From assembly GCA_964200185.2 (NCBI GenBank), contig CAXNAD020000180.1:1-25678 (forward strand): a stretch of DNA of 25,678 bases. The letters are read 5' to 3'. The translations under genes were made by a program, and so were the position numbers. Under the pieces are notes generated by a model. That model ran no database searches. It saw nothing but the letters and a program-made list of their open reading frames with translations, and was not told the origin of the DNA. This document shows positions 20,001-25,386 of the stretch, in pieces; within the stretch, counting starts at the first letter, position 1, and each line of letters opens with the position of its first letter. The stretch is from Choristocarpus tenellus KU-1152 (lineage: Eukaryota; Phaeophyceae).

Positions 20001-22752
20001 TTTTCAAAATGTCAAAACTTGTAGAATGAATGTGCTTGATGAAATACAAAAACAAGAAATACCACAAGGAGTGTGATGTTAATGTTGATGCATGGACTGT
20101 ATTTGACCACTCCTTTTCATGTTTCAATTAAATGGCACCAGGACAAGGGTCACCATCATGCTGGATGTGGCTATGGGAATGGATCACCTCTATGTCAACG
20201 GCATGCAGCACAGGCAACTGCGCAGCCCCAATGTGCTCCTTACCCATGACTGGAGGGCCAAGGTAGTGGACTCCCTCTCTTCACAGTGCAGAATTGAAAA
20301 GGCTGCTTCACTGCTGTATTATTGTAAATAGTTTCAAGAATATAGCTAAATCATTCCCCCTCACCTCAATGCGTAGTATGGTCTCATGCTTGCTGAGATA
20401 TTGTGCTTTCACTCTTTTTGATCTTGTGCTATTTTTAGGTAAGGTTCAAGAAGATTTTTTTGAACTCATGCCTTACATTTTTTCTTGACAAGTTGAATGT
20501 GATGAAACTGTTGTATAGGTGAGTGGAATGGGACTGCTGATGACAGAAGATATGATCCTACATTGTACTGAGGGGAATGAGGGGCCATCGAAGGATGAAG
20601 TCCTTCTGTGGGACTCCAGAGAACTATTGGCAGGAGCTGGATTCAGTGAGAAGAGCGATGTTTACAGGTAGACACTGACACACCTATTTTTCTCAGGATG
20701 GAGCAAGAAAAACTAACCTTATCTGATGGGGGTGCTAAGTGTAAGCATACAAATATGGACCAAAGTGCAGTGCTTCCACTTTCTGTACAGTACATGCCGC
20801 TGGTTGATTTGGTAGGTTTAATGATGTCGAGTATGTATTGCTGGAAATACTTTTGGTAATGTGAGCTCCATATGAAGAGGTCCATCAATACTTATTCTAT
20901 GGAAGTACCTCGATCAACTAGATATATATTCTAACCAGACCCTGATTGCCTTTGGTTCTGTTCAACCACAGTTACGGAATTGTTGTGTGGGAAATAATGC
21001 AGAGTGATGGATTGCTACCATACGCTGGTCTTCTCCCAAACCAGGTCAGTTTGTCCGCGATGCAGTTTGCATGTCTCTGTCCCCTATATTTTATAATACG
21101 CAAAAATACAGTTGAAGGTACAACACTAGTGATGCCCTTATGTTGGTGCTCTCCAGTGGGGTACCTCTCATCCTATCACCAACCTTGAAGGACTCTGGAT
21201 TTTCACATCTGGTACTCTTATACCACAATAGGAAGTTGTACACTATGACAGACAAGGTCCTTGACAAAACCACCGTCCTTCCAATTCTGATCTACACCGT
21301 GATCCTCTTTGACATTTTACCTTGAGATCCTGTTCTATTAGTACCACTGTGGGACATTATCCACACCTTCAGATTGGGATATGAATCTAGATGCCTGGAC
21401 GTGCCCAACCATTATTTTTATGGATTTAGTACAGTGTTCAACCCCACATGTAGGGCTGGAAGGATAGGGGCAATGAGTGTTCAATCTGGGTTAGCCTTAT
21501 CTTCCCTGCTTGGATGGTTAGGGTTAGAGTTAGTAAATGAGAAGTATTATCCTGGAGATGAGTGTGTATTTACAGACCATCAAGGATGAAAATAGCTCTG
21601 GGTATTTCTTTCAAGAGGATGAAGCATATTCTCTGGGTAGTAGTAATACATGGCAGACATGCTTGTTTTGTTGAAAGTGTGTTTTGGTTTGAGAATGATG
21701 GAGTTGGCAGCTGGAAGTTTTTTTTGGTGGGTTGTGAGTTGTGACTGAATCAAGTAATTCAATTGTACCCTTGATAAGCACATTTGAATCTGTTGGATGT
21801 TTCCTAGCTTGCAATGTACACGTTAGGCCCTGCTAATGCTAAGAAGCTCCTCGTGGTACTTGGCTCTTCCTGTACCTCATATCTTGTGGTTCATGCAGAT
21901 AAATGTAATTTTTCTCAAGCAAATAATAAGTTGCAGAGCCTGTGTTTAATCTCCTTGCTTGTCCTCTCAAATCTCTCAGATCTTTTCAATTCTCTACCCT
22001 GTTAAATCTTGTAATAACGACTAATTGTGAGTTATTCATTTATAAAGGAAGGTGAGAATGAACATAGATTTTGTTCTTACATAATACTATCCCAGAAAGT
22101 GCTTGAGGTGGTATATATATGATGTCATTGTTGTGTTAATAGTGAAGATAATCCTTGAACAAAGAAATTCCACAGTATGCTGGGTATTGGATTATATTTA
22201 GGTTTCACATGCAAGAGCAAGTTTGAAGGAATGTTCATCTATTTTGGGATCAAAGATACTTCTAACTCTAACTCTTTGCTCCCTCACAACAAGTATAAGT
22301 ATGAGACAAGGTTTTGTGCATATTGAATGTACTTGTAGCAACATGGATTTTTTTCACATTATTGACGAAGCTGTGACGTTTGGGCCTCCATTGCATGCAC
22401 TTAACACTTGGACCTCTTCCCACACAGTAGTGTACTATTCAGTAGTGTACTAAAGCTTAATCCCATGTCAAACTGGTCGTACATAACAAGAAGACCTTTG
22501 CCTTTTGCTTGATGCGAAAAAAAATTGCAGGTTTTGGGGGCAAAGTATACTGGGCAAAATCCACCAATCCCTCCAGGCTGCCCCATCCCCATTACTACAC
22601 TTATGGAAAGGTGCTGGAGTAACCTTCCAGCAGAACGACCGTCCTTCGAGGAAATTAGCGAGTTCCTTTCCGATGCTGCTTTCAATGATAGGTGGCTGTT
22701 GAGAAGATCCCCTACTAATAACGTAGACAGTATGTCAAAAGGGCGATTGTGA
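1996..22752 (+). CDS. Large multi-exon gene: disordered N-terminal region plus C-terminal TKL-like pseudokinase domain
   Basis: Best model joins 1996-2044, 2411-3210, 3885-4004, 5037-5269, 5701-6312, 8847-8936, 10329-10748, 11594-11713, 12565-12705, 13509-13658, 14733-14882, 15919-15993, 16689-16808, 17164-17266, 18330-18437, 18881-18996, 20142-20262, 20519-20667, 20972-21044 and 22531-22752. That is 3972 nt (1323 residues plus stop), with every junction phase-compatible and GT/AG bounded. Residues 1 to about 1025 are low-complexity, Ser/Pro-rich and charged. Residues about 1027 to 1300 form a full kinase-like fold of the TKL type. Ends such as SDVYSYGIVVWE and RCWSNLPAERPSF are diagnostic of the family. 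Catalytic Asp residues of HRD and DFG are missing, so I call it a pseudokinase. A regulatory or scaffold role is inference. Several extra short cassettes are listed separately. Confidence 0.85.
2045..2410 (+). other. Intron 1, with an odd in-phase-0 open stretch
   Basis: This is a phase-1 intron from GTGAGT to ACAG. Inside it, 2111-2185 is bounded by a pyrimidine-rich CTAG and by CAG|GTCGAG. It is 75 nt long and open in its own phase-0 frame, but inserted between exons 1 and 2 it would hit TGA within four codons. A second weak candidate, 2207-2254, has phase 1 at both ends but a poor donor. I annotate neither as coding. Confidence 0.5.
2411..3210 (+). CDS. Exon 2: long acidic, Ser/Pro-rich disordered segment
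   Basis: The exon runs from acceptor GGACAG|GC to donor GAAGTG|GTAAGT and encodes about 267 residues. It begins FELDRPENGYDFPDSGSP and is rich in Glu, Asp, Ser, Pro and Gly, with no predicted membrane segment and no domain I recognise. Near its end is TPSPPSYLEV. PPSY (codons 3190-3201) fits the PPxY class that binds WW domains, though such short motifs occur by chance. The phase-1 entry and phase-0 exit match exon 1 and the next exon. The composition suggests a regulatory, phosphorylatable linker. Confidence 0.85.
3719..3754 (+). CDS. Candidate 36-nt microexon (phase 0-0)
   Basis: Acceptor GTGGCAG|GAG and donor TGT|GTATGA bound twelve codons, EKVESLLDMQEC. They read in the frame left by exon 2 and exit in the frame needed by the next exon. 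The peptide looks like amphipathic helix. A segment this short can fit by chance, so transcript evidence is decisive. Confidence 0.4.
3885..4004 (+). CDS. Exon 3: acidic linker cassette (phase 0-0, 120 nt)
   Basis: Acceptor TTCTGATAG|ATT and donor TCAGAG|GTGTGA bound forty open codons beginning IEGIFPVDDVSQDTKVLGGG and ending in CASEGGQPSE. Both ends are phase 0 and match exon 2 and the exon at 5037 exactly. The Glu-, Ser- and Gly-rich composition matches the flanking exons. The 102-codon open frame on the opposite strand (3776-4084) is most simply its shadow. Confidence 0.7.
4005..5036 (+). other. Intron, about 1 kb, no supported feature
   Basis: AT-rich intron sequence with T-runs and many stops. 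It ends in a clear acceptor, AAATTTCAG at 5036. A second acceptor-like TTTTAG sits at 4053, but no phase-0 donor follows before a stop. I see no gene, RNA or mobile element here. Confidence 0.5.
5037..5269 (+). CDS. Exon 4: Ser/Thr-rich disordered segment
   Basis: Acceptor TTTCAG|GTAGGG and donor GACAG|GTAATT bound 77 codons plus two bases. The product begins VGSSTVSVDQTESDK and ends in a Ser/Val/Thr-rich run, SVSMSAVSVTSSETGD. It has no recognised domain. It enters in phase 0 and leaves in phase 2. This donor is the first of a long run of phase-2 junctions. Confidence 0.8.
5594..5617 (+). CDS. Candidate 24-nt microexon (phase 2-2)
   Basis: It lies between GTTGAG|T and a strong donor, CAAT|GTGAGT, and adds SANETCPAM in frame. 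The acceptor is GAG rather than CAG or TAG and only moderately T-rich. The strong GTGAGT donor is the main reason to list it. Confidence 0.25.
5701..6312 (+). CDS. Exon 5: basic Ser/Pro-rich segment with a charged helix (612 nt)
   Basis: Acceptor TTGAACAG and donor GAACG|GTGAGT bound this 204-codon-equivalent exon. It has phase 2 at both ends. It contains a basic patch (GSRRRSSSPTS) of the kind phosphorylated by basophilic kinases. Repeated Ser-Pro and Pro-Ser steps follow. Then comes a highly charged Ala/Lys/Glu/Arg segment (LAERRARILAKKEAENAEK, around 6078-6134) expected to form a single helix or short coiled coil. The rest is low-complexity. It is the largest of the symmetric phase-2 cassettes. 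Confidence 0.85.
6870..6917. repeat. 12-bp perfect inverted repeat (hairpin)
   Basis: AGTTCCACTGTG at 6870-6881 and its exact reverse complement at 6906-6917 enclose 24 nt inside an intron. It could fold in the pre-mRNA or be the remnant of a small inverted-repeat element. No flanking duplication was identified. Confidence 0.65.
8179..8199 (+). repeat. TA dinucleotide run
   Basis: A microsatellite of about ten TA units within an intron. Confidence 0.9.
8847..8936 (+). CDS. Exon 6: basic Gly-rich cassette (90 nt, phase 2-2)
   Basis: Acceptor CTATTGACAG|G and donor AAGAG|GTGGGT bound 29 full codons, starting NKARIGRVEKHATGLIPKG and ending TPGGDRGVTK. The single leading base completes CGG (Arg) from exon 5, and the trailing AG completes Ser with the exon at 10329. 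It is locally GC-rich (CCCCCGGCGG) in AT-rich surroundings, as the other exons are. The opposite-strand frame at 8772-9038 is its shadow. Confidence 0.7.
9091..9129 (+). CDS. Candidate 39-nt microexon (phase 2-2)
   Basis: A strong acceptor (GTTCTTTCAG) and a strong donor (CAAC|GTGAGT) bound a segment adding TLVMCDIQNESS in the running frame. Both ends are phase 2, so it can be included or skipped silently. The intron to the previous exon would be 154 nt. Confidence 0.45.
9217..9243 (+). CDS. Candidate 27-nt microexon (phase 2-2)
   Basis: Acceptor GTCCTTTTGCAG and donor TTTGT|GTGAGA bound EKRSIFPF plus split codons. The splice sites are good, but the intron from 9130 to 9216 would be only 87 nt, shorter than any other in the gene. 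A chance match is possible. Confidence 0.35.
9244..10328 (+). other. Intron, about 1.1 kb, with a 20-bp direct repeat
   Basis: AT-rich, with no supported exon. A 20-bp sequence occurs twice (9719-9738 and 9762-9781), 43 bp apart. An open stretch after ATTTCAG at 9468 has no phase-2 donor and is not called. Confidence 0.45.
9719..9781 (+). repeat. 20-bp direct repeat pair
   Basis: ATTGCTGTTACAGAGTGTTA occurs at 9719-9738 and 9762-9781, 43 bp apart, inside an intron. Confidence 0.85.
10329..10748 (+). CDS. Exon 7: charged low-complexity segment (420 nt, phase 2-2)
   Basis: It runs from acceptor ACAAACAG to donor CAGTG|GTGAGT. It starts FRKWDETQTTEIMDGGLEV and contains STDNSYQPFEPGTLRSRTPP and a basic Gly/Pro stretch (GRFVPGRKGQPGSTPTSRSQ). 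A second phase-compatible acceptor (CTTCAG) lies six bases downstream, so the start may be 10335, with two residues fewer. The open frame extends upstream to 10270, but that part reads as hydrophobic, Cys-rich and unlike the gene, so it is taken as intron. No domain is recognised. Confidence 0.82.
10773..10812 (+). repeat. GGTATGTAT-type simple tandem repeat
   Basis: Interleaved GGTAT and GTAT units, just after a splice donor. Confidence 0.85.
11121..11149 (+). repeat. Interstitial TTAGGG telomere-like tract
   Basis: Four near-perfect TTAGGG units, one with an inserted GTTA spacing, lie within an intron. Shorter two-unit matches occur at 3552-3563 and 21518-21532. TTAGGG is the telomere unit of many eukaryotes, including animals, fungi and several algal groups. 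Confidence 0.7.
11594..11713 (+). CDS. Exon 8: Arg/Pro-rich cassette (120 nt, phase 2-2)
   Basis: Acceptor GATACAG|G and donor CAACAT|GTGAGA bound 39 codons: YHPRTLRQDLSLANNIPSSR, then PRPVHTTMEPLLEEDLGAN. The leading G completes TGG (Trp) from exon 7, and the trailing AT completes a codon with the next exon. It is clearly coding-like against its AT-rich flanks and keeps the phase-2 pattern. Confidence 0.72.
11714..12390 (+). other. Intron, no supported feature
   Basis: AT-rich and T-rich sequence. Two tiny in-phase segments (12 to 15 nt) can be drawn between AG and GT here, but the signals are too weak to call. Confidence 0.45.
12391..12420 (+). CDS. Candidate 30-nt microexon (phase 2-2)
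   Basis: A strong acceptor (CCCTTCCACAG) and strong donor (CCCT|GTATGT) bound HKDNMTYSS, with split Ile and Leu codons at the ends. It fits between exons 8 and 9 without disturbing the frame. Confidence 0.45.
12565..12705 (+). CDS. Exon 9: Pro-rich then helical segment (141 nt, phase 2-2)
   Basis: Acceptor TTGCTGTAG|G and donor GCGAG|GTGTGG bound 46 codons, beginning VAPSPASRPPAKDELGNVL and continuing to AYAVQARKNMNSKVTTAA. It is low-complexity at first and then helix-prone. It has no recognised domain and both splice phases are 2. Confidence 0.78.
12706..13508 (+). other. Intron with ATTAGT-type repeat
   Basis: It contains a TAGTAT run at 13249-13273. A 27-nt phase-2 segment at 12971-12997 has a good acceptor (TTTTGCATAG) but a weak GTTCAC donor and is not called. 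Confidence 0.45.
13249..13273 (+). repeat. TAGTAT tandem repeat
   Basis: About four ATTAGT units in an intron. Confidence 0.85.
13509..13658 (+). CDS. Exon 10: aromatic/Gly-rich segment (150 nt, phase 2-2)
   Basis: The frame reads PNLGHSYYTPVNDTFIRIPR, then a Gly-rich run (RGGGFGGGYG) and SSPNIPPPL. The boundaries are less sure than elsewhere. A phase-compatible acceptor also lies at 13473 (adding 12 residues). The chosen donor AAG|GTCGGC is non-optimal, with alternatives at 13631 (AAG|GTCATC) that would drop the SSPNIPPPL tail. All three options keep phase 2. Confidence 0.6.
14476..14525 (+). repeat. 18-bp direct repeat pair
   Basis: TGTTTTCATGAGGTCACT occurs at 14476-14493 and 14508-14525, a period of 32 bp, inside an intron. 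Confidence 0.85.
14602..14623 (+). repeat. ACTGT tandem repeat
   Basis: Four copies of a 5-bp unit (ACTGT) in an intron. The window's first bases carry a shorter run of the same unit. Confidence 0.85.
14733..14882 (+). CDS. Exon 11: low-complexity segment (150 nt, phase 2-2)
   Basis: Acceptor TTTATCCAG|T and donor TTCAG|GTGTGT bound 49 codons. They begin VPTHARGQVGVGVTQIPRAS and end in GFEPITPKHLMPMF. No domain is recognised, and the composition matches the linker. Confidence 0.75.
15185..15271 (+). CDS. Candidate 87-nt cassette (phase 2-2)
   Basis: It lies between GCTTTAAAG|A and a strong donor, CAGTG|GTAAGA. It reads NSSPRLTTVTTIQQCDDTCN then PLSVASFQ. A shorter start at 15200 is also in phase. 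A second open frame overlaps the same bases, so the call is provisional. Confidence 0.35.
15583..15624 (+). CDS. Candidate 42-nt microexon with tandem donors
   Basis: A very strong acceptor (TTTTTTCCCCTCAG) is followed by RIGNGGCRVETWS. Two donors lie four bases apart: GTAAGT after 15620 and GTAAAG after 15624. Only the second keeps the phase-2 frame; the first would shift it. Confidence 0.4.
15919..15993 (+). CDS. Exon 12: short linker cassette (75 nt, phase 2-2)
   Basis: Acceptor TTTGTGCAG|C and donor ATCAG|GTGATA bound PGHFNRNMEWNASDGYSIIS then DSVI. It continues the phase-2 series. Ser, Asn and aromatic residues dominate, and no domain is recognised. Confidence 0.7.
16048..16089 (+). CDS. 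Candidate 42-nt microexon (phase 2-2)
   Basis: Acceptor GTCATTGACAG|T and strong donor GTAAC|GTAAGC bound IVMSLTEQRSSTV. The intron before it would be only 54 nt, which argues against its being used together with exon 12. It could be an alternative to it. Confidence 0.35.
16193..16214 (+). repeat. AT dinucleotide run
   Basis: A microsatellite of about eleven AT units within an intron. Confidence 0.9.
16284..16397 (+). CDS. Candidate 114-nt cassette (phase 2-2)
   Basis: It lies between GATAGACAG|G and GTTAC|GTGAAT. It reads NMEMLWFDPEKCCSPWSKPL and continues to KMRPTAEV. It is open and codon-like, but the acceptor lacks a pyrimidine tract and the Cys/Trp content is unlike the neighbouring linker. 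Confidence 0.3.
16689..16808 (+). CDS. Exon 13: Ser/Ala/Pro-rich segment just before the kinase-like domain (120 nt)
   Basis: Acceptor CTTTAACAG|T and donor GAGAG|GTGAAG bound 39 codons. They include RASSAASVRAPSERSLSAPP and end in PRLNPGAMMAIE. The PPPPR run could bind SH3 or EVH1 domains (family knowledge, not tested). Both ends are phase 2. It is the last exon of the linker. Confidence 0.8.
16809..17163 (+). other. Intron, no supported feature
   Basis: AT-rich, ending in a long pyrimidine tract and GCTGTTGTAG. No phase-compatible cassette of useful length was seen. Confidence 0.5.
17164..17266 (+). CDS. Exon 14: kinase N-lobe, degenerate glycine loop and VAIK lysine
   Basis: This exon opens the kinase-like domain with LRIDRGSVHFGYNPVRRSNN. 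It continues VFKAEINGDIRAAK, which lines up with the VYKG..NG..VAVK strand pair of TKL kinases. The lysine codon 17264-17266 is the ATP-anchoring VAIK Lys. The stretch that should carry GxGxxG reads NPVRRSNN and has no glycine, so the phosphate-binding loop is lost. It enters in phase 2 and leaves in phase 0 at AAG|GTGTGT. Confidence 0.85.
17267..18329 (+). other. Intron, about 1.1 kb
   Basis: It starts with a GT-rich run (GTGTGTGTGTG) that provides several overlapping donor-like sites and ends ATGTTGCAAG. No kinase segment is missing between the flanking exons, so no hidden exon is expected, and none was seen. Confidence 0.5.
18330..18437 (+). CDS. Exon 15: kinase helix C and strands 4-5
   Basis: The exon encodes VISLLGVERESIADIHNIFG then AELLKLSKLKSPNVVK. 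FxxE at the helix-C position places the conserved Glu at 18393-18395. LSKLKSPNVVK matches the L..L.HPNIV motif before strand 4. Both ends are phase 0. The acceptor choice (TTGCAAG|GTA rather than GCTAG at 18344) is set by the phase of exon 14. Confidence 0.85.
18438..18880 (+). other. Intron, no supported feature
   Basis: AT-rich, with a clear pyrimidine tract and TTGTTGCAG at its end. Confidence 0.5.
18881..18996 (+). CDS. Exon 16: kinase hinge region
   Basis: The exon encodes VYGAAMSPCDVILVSEFLEG then GSLRDLLETSHVRKTLTN. YGA, the LVSEFLEGGSLRDLL hinge and helix D are typical of TKL kinases, where the motif is often vmEy..gGsL.dlL. It enters in phase 0 and leaves in phase 2 at AACAG|GTCCAC. 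Confidence 0.88.
18997..20141 (+). other. Intron, about 1.1 kb, no supported feature
   Basis: AT-rich with several chance open frames. The kinase fold is continuous across it. Confidence 0.5.
20142..20262 (+). CDS. Exon 17: kinase helix E and altered catalytic loop (HRQ)
   Basis: The exon encodes TRVTIMLDVAMGMDHLYVNG, then MQHRQLRSPNVLLTHDWRAK. This matches the family pattern HRDLKSPNVLL..., but the catalytic-base Asp is Gln (codon CAA, 20215-20217) and the following Lys is Arg. The metal-binding Asn is kept (20230-20232). Active enzymes require the HRD Asp, so phosphotransfer is not expected. It enters in phase 2 and leaves in phase 0 at AAG|GTAGTG. Confidence 0.9.
20519..20667 (+). CDS. 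Exon 18: altered DFG (GMG), activation segment, SRE in place of APE
   Basis: It starts VSGMGLLMTEDMILHCTEGN. The family reads VSDFGL here, so the Mg-binding Asp is Gly (20525-20527). After the activation segment, VLLWDSRELLAGAGFSEKSD aligns with RWMAPELL...FSEKSDVYS. APE is replaced by SRE, with the Glu kept at 20621-20623. The structural helix-F Asp of SDVYS is kept (20657-20659). The fold therefore looks intact while the catalytic residues are gone. Confidence 0.9.
20668..20971 (+). other. Intron, 304 nt
   Basis: No feature was seen. It runs from GTAGAC to CAACCACAG. Confidence 0.5.
20972..21044 (+). CDS. Exon 19: kinase helix F to G
   Basis: The exon encodes YGIVVWEIMQSDGLLPYAGL then LPNQ. 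The split Ser completes SDVYS-YGIVVWE, a signature of tyrosine-kinase-like families. LPYAGL corresponds to P(Y/F)xG before helix G. It enters in phase 2 and leaves in phase 0 at CCAG|GTCAGT. Confidence 0.88.
21045..22530 (+). other. Last intron, about 1.5 kb
   Basis: It contains a short TTAGGGTTAGAG tract (21518-21532) and several chance open frames. No segment of the kinase fold is missing, and no second exon was found. Confidence 0.5.
22531..22752 (+). CDS. Exon 20: kinase C-lobe end and stop codon
   Basis: It starts VLGAKYTGQNPPIPPGCPIP, continues through ITTLMERCWSNLPAERPSF and finishes at TGA 22750-22752. The Arg of the RPSF motif (22636-22638), which pairs with the APE Glu in kinases, is present. 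The last 20 or so residues after the fold (for example LLRRSPTNNVDSMSKGRL) form a short basic tail. The kinase domain thus ends almost at the C-terminus. Confidence 0.9.
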   Translation, partial: VLGAKYTGQNPPIPPGCPIPITTLMERCWSNLPAERPSFEEISEFLSDAAFNDRWLLRRSPTNNVDSMSKGRL

Positions 22753-23481
22753 CGCCTTCCCCTTGTAAAGTACCTCATCTGTTTGATCTGGTTGAGGAGA
22801 ACAGTATCCATTCTTAATGTGTAGCCATTGTGTAGTAAAATGATCAATCTTCCTAGGCTCCACTAACCCATGTACCGGGTCCAACACTTTGTCACACACT
22901 AGAAGTCATTTTACATAACAGCCAAATGTCGACTTGTACTATGTTTATTTAGCTGAGAGAAGCCGCTGCAAAGCTTGTACTCAAGTTTGTAAGGAAGCTA
23001 TTGATTTACGTGCAGTAGGCACTCTTGATCATCTTTCTGTTTAATATTTTCATGATGGATTGAGTTTTTACCTGGTCTTGTCCATGGAATGTTTTGTGTT
23101 GTGTTGTGCTGCTCTGGAAGACAAAGAAAATGTGTGCTTTTATGATGTGGAACCGTCAAAATGTGTCGTGTTCTGTCGACTTCATTTGTAGTCTATTTGT
23201 TGTGTATATGAGACTTGAAATATGAGGTTATTGAAAAACACAATTTTGATTTCCCAAACCTTAAGATAATTTGACAGCAACTAGACTTTTTGACATGAAT
23301 GTTGAGCACTTCATCCTTGGACACTCTTTTCTTCATCTTGTACTGTTACTGCGTGCTGGAATCTCACCCTTTGCTTGTGCTCCTGTGTGCCTACCTATTG
23401 ATACAACGGCAATATGGTACCCAATATGTTTTTTTCCCCCCTGTTGGGCAAGGTGCTAACTTTATCAAAACAGAGAGTAAC

Positions 23482-23755
23482 GAGCCAGAGTATAAGAGAG
23501 GTACCAAGCTTTTTGTAGTTTTGCGATATTAGCCACGTTTTCAATCTTTTGCAATTGACGCATATTTCTGTGGATGAAGTGCTTGACTAAGTTTGACTTG
23601 AAGGGGTTGATTTTTCTGTTTTTGGAAAGTTTCTGACATAATTAGGAAAAAAAGTGCTACACGCATTTGAAATAAATGCCGAATTATGGACACACATGCT
23701 GGCATCTTTAAAATTAAACTCTGGATACCTCTTGTTTACTTTGACTCGATGGGGA
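23482..23755 (+). repeat. Diverged dispersed repeat, copy A
   Basis: It is alignable by eye with 24563-24826 in the same orientation. Shared anchors are GAGCCARAGTATA at the start, GCAATT...ATATTTCTRTRGATGAA in the middle and CTTTGACTC near the end. Identity looks roughly 65 to 75 percent, with small indels. It is broken by stops in every frame. Confidence 0.55.
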
Positions 23756-24562
23756 AAATATTTTTTGGTCTTCACTGTACTTGAAACTTCACGGATGAGC
23801 AGTTAGGACAGTAATTTCGTACGAAAATTTTCATAGTATATGTGGAATTTGTTCTGTTTAGGGTGAATGCAAAGTATTGTACCCACTTTGCTCACCTCCG
23901 ATTTCTGGCTTGGGAAAATTCCAGAATTTTGGGAATAGTAGGTGCCCCGCGCTTCTATGTAAAACGTTGTGATGGACCTGCCATTTTTCATCTTTTCTTT
24001 GTATTCTACATAATTTCTTCTCTTGTGTACTTGACTGATGGATCTGCCCTTTGCTTGTTCGCACACAGATGTCCTAATTTATTTTTGCTCTCTTTTTGCG
24101 TTGCCTTTCTAGCTACAGGTTAAGTATGCTGTATGTTGATTCCTTTTCCTTAACATTTGCCGGTTGTTTTCTTTGCTTTGGGAATCACTGCATCATACAG
24201 GCAACCTATTGTGTGATAATTGTGTGTGATAAAATATTACATTCTACCCACCGACATTTTCTAGTTTCTAGATGTTTCAGGAGGAAGAAAAATAGACCAA
24301 GACTATGACACAAGAACTTTGGATACAGTAGTTAAGATATCTCCATTAGAACTAATTATTCATCATGGTCCCTGGGAGATTGTACCCTACTGACCAATGT
24401 TCATACTGCTATGCTCAACGTAGCCCTATGAAGGTTTGCAAGGATCTGTCAGGCCTCTTTGTGCCCAACTGCCTATTATCTGTGCCTCGAAATACATTTC
24501 ATGCCTTGAAAGAGCTACTTGTGCATTGACATACACTATCTATCTCAAACGAGTCTTGACAG

Positions 24563-24826
24563 GAGCCAAAGTATACGAGATGCACCCAGGTTTTGGCCAT
24601 TTGCATTTGACGCCAATTTTTAATCTACTGCAATTAACCGATATTTCTATAGATGAAAGTGCTCAATTTGAGTTGAGAAAGTTTGTTTCTCTTATTGTTT
24701 GAAAAAATTCGACACAATTTAGAAAAATATCCTACAACCGTTTGTACAACATGCCGAGATTTACACATATTTGTCACCATGCTAAAATGCAACCCTGGGT
24801 ACCTCTCGCTTACTTTGACTCTAGCT
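24563..24826 (+). repeat. Diverged dispersed repeat, copy B
   Basis: The second copy of the 23482-23755 element, 1.08 kb downstream in direct orientation. Part of it is open on the plus strand up to 24702, but copy A has stops in that frame, so a protein is not supported. No terminal repeats or target duplications were identified. Confidence 0.55.
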
Positions 24827-25053
24827 CCTTTCCGACAATAAACCCCAGCCCCCCTTCCCCTTCTGCATTAATGGACAATTTATCGAGAAAACTGATTATT
24901 TACTTAGGCACCTGAACCTTTCCACCAACGAAGGGTTTGAGATAGAATGGTGAGAGTGTCAATAGATCCCTCGTAGTGGGTGTGCTTCCGTGGCTTGCCT
25001 GCTGTAACAGGAAAATGTTTGATGGTGGAATGAGTGAGTCAGCTGGCAAGCTT

Positions 25054-25083
25054 CCTGGACCATCCTGGACCATCCTGGACCAA
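25054..25083 (+). repeat. Three tandem copies of CCTGGACCAT
   Basis: Exact 10-bp unit repeated, with the third copy diverging at its last base. It lies in intergenic sequence. Confidence 0.85.
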
Positions 25084-25271
25084 TGCAAAAGTGATATCCA
25101 GTAGTAGGCATGCAATCTTTCATAGTGCAAGGGATGCCCATTCCGTGGCAAAGTTGTCCTAATCGTTTAACCTAGGTGTGTGTTGGCGGATCTGTCTTCC
25201 CAACCTAGGGCAGGTGCAGGCATATCTGGTATCGACATTTTGTCTCCTGCACCCAGCCGTCCACCACATGT

Positions 25272-25277
25272 TTTATT
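25272..25277 (-). terminator. Polyadenylation signal AATAAA for the convergent gene
   Basis: The hexamer reads AATAAA on the minus strand, 110 nt after the stop codon of the minus-strand exon. Placement and sequence fit a canonical eukaryotic poly(A) signal. No such hexamer was found within 900 nt after the kinase-like gene's stop. Confidence 0.45.
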
Positions 25278-25386
25278 ATATGACCTCTCTCCCTACAGAC
25301 ACGCTGACGTTGTGACGAAACTCCACTGAAGGAATCCAGCGTGCTGCTCTAAGGACTGTATAGTGGCCCATGCATTGGCCCCTTAG

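Larger units (their letters stand above)
22753..25386. other. Intergenic region and 3' UTRs between convergent genes
   Basis: AT-rich. It contains the kinase-like gene's 3' UTR (end not located), two diverged repeat copies, a short 10-bp tandem repeat and the 3' UTR of the minus-strand gene. Short open frames here look like chance. Confidence 0.5.

Noticed and set aside
22401-22847. 148-codon minus-strand open frame
   Set aside because: Antisense to the last kinase-like exon, which has clear family motifs on the plus strand.
24436-24702. 88-codon plus-strand open frame
   Set aside because: It overlaps repeat copy B; the homologous copy A has stops in the same frame, so no conserved protein.
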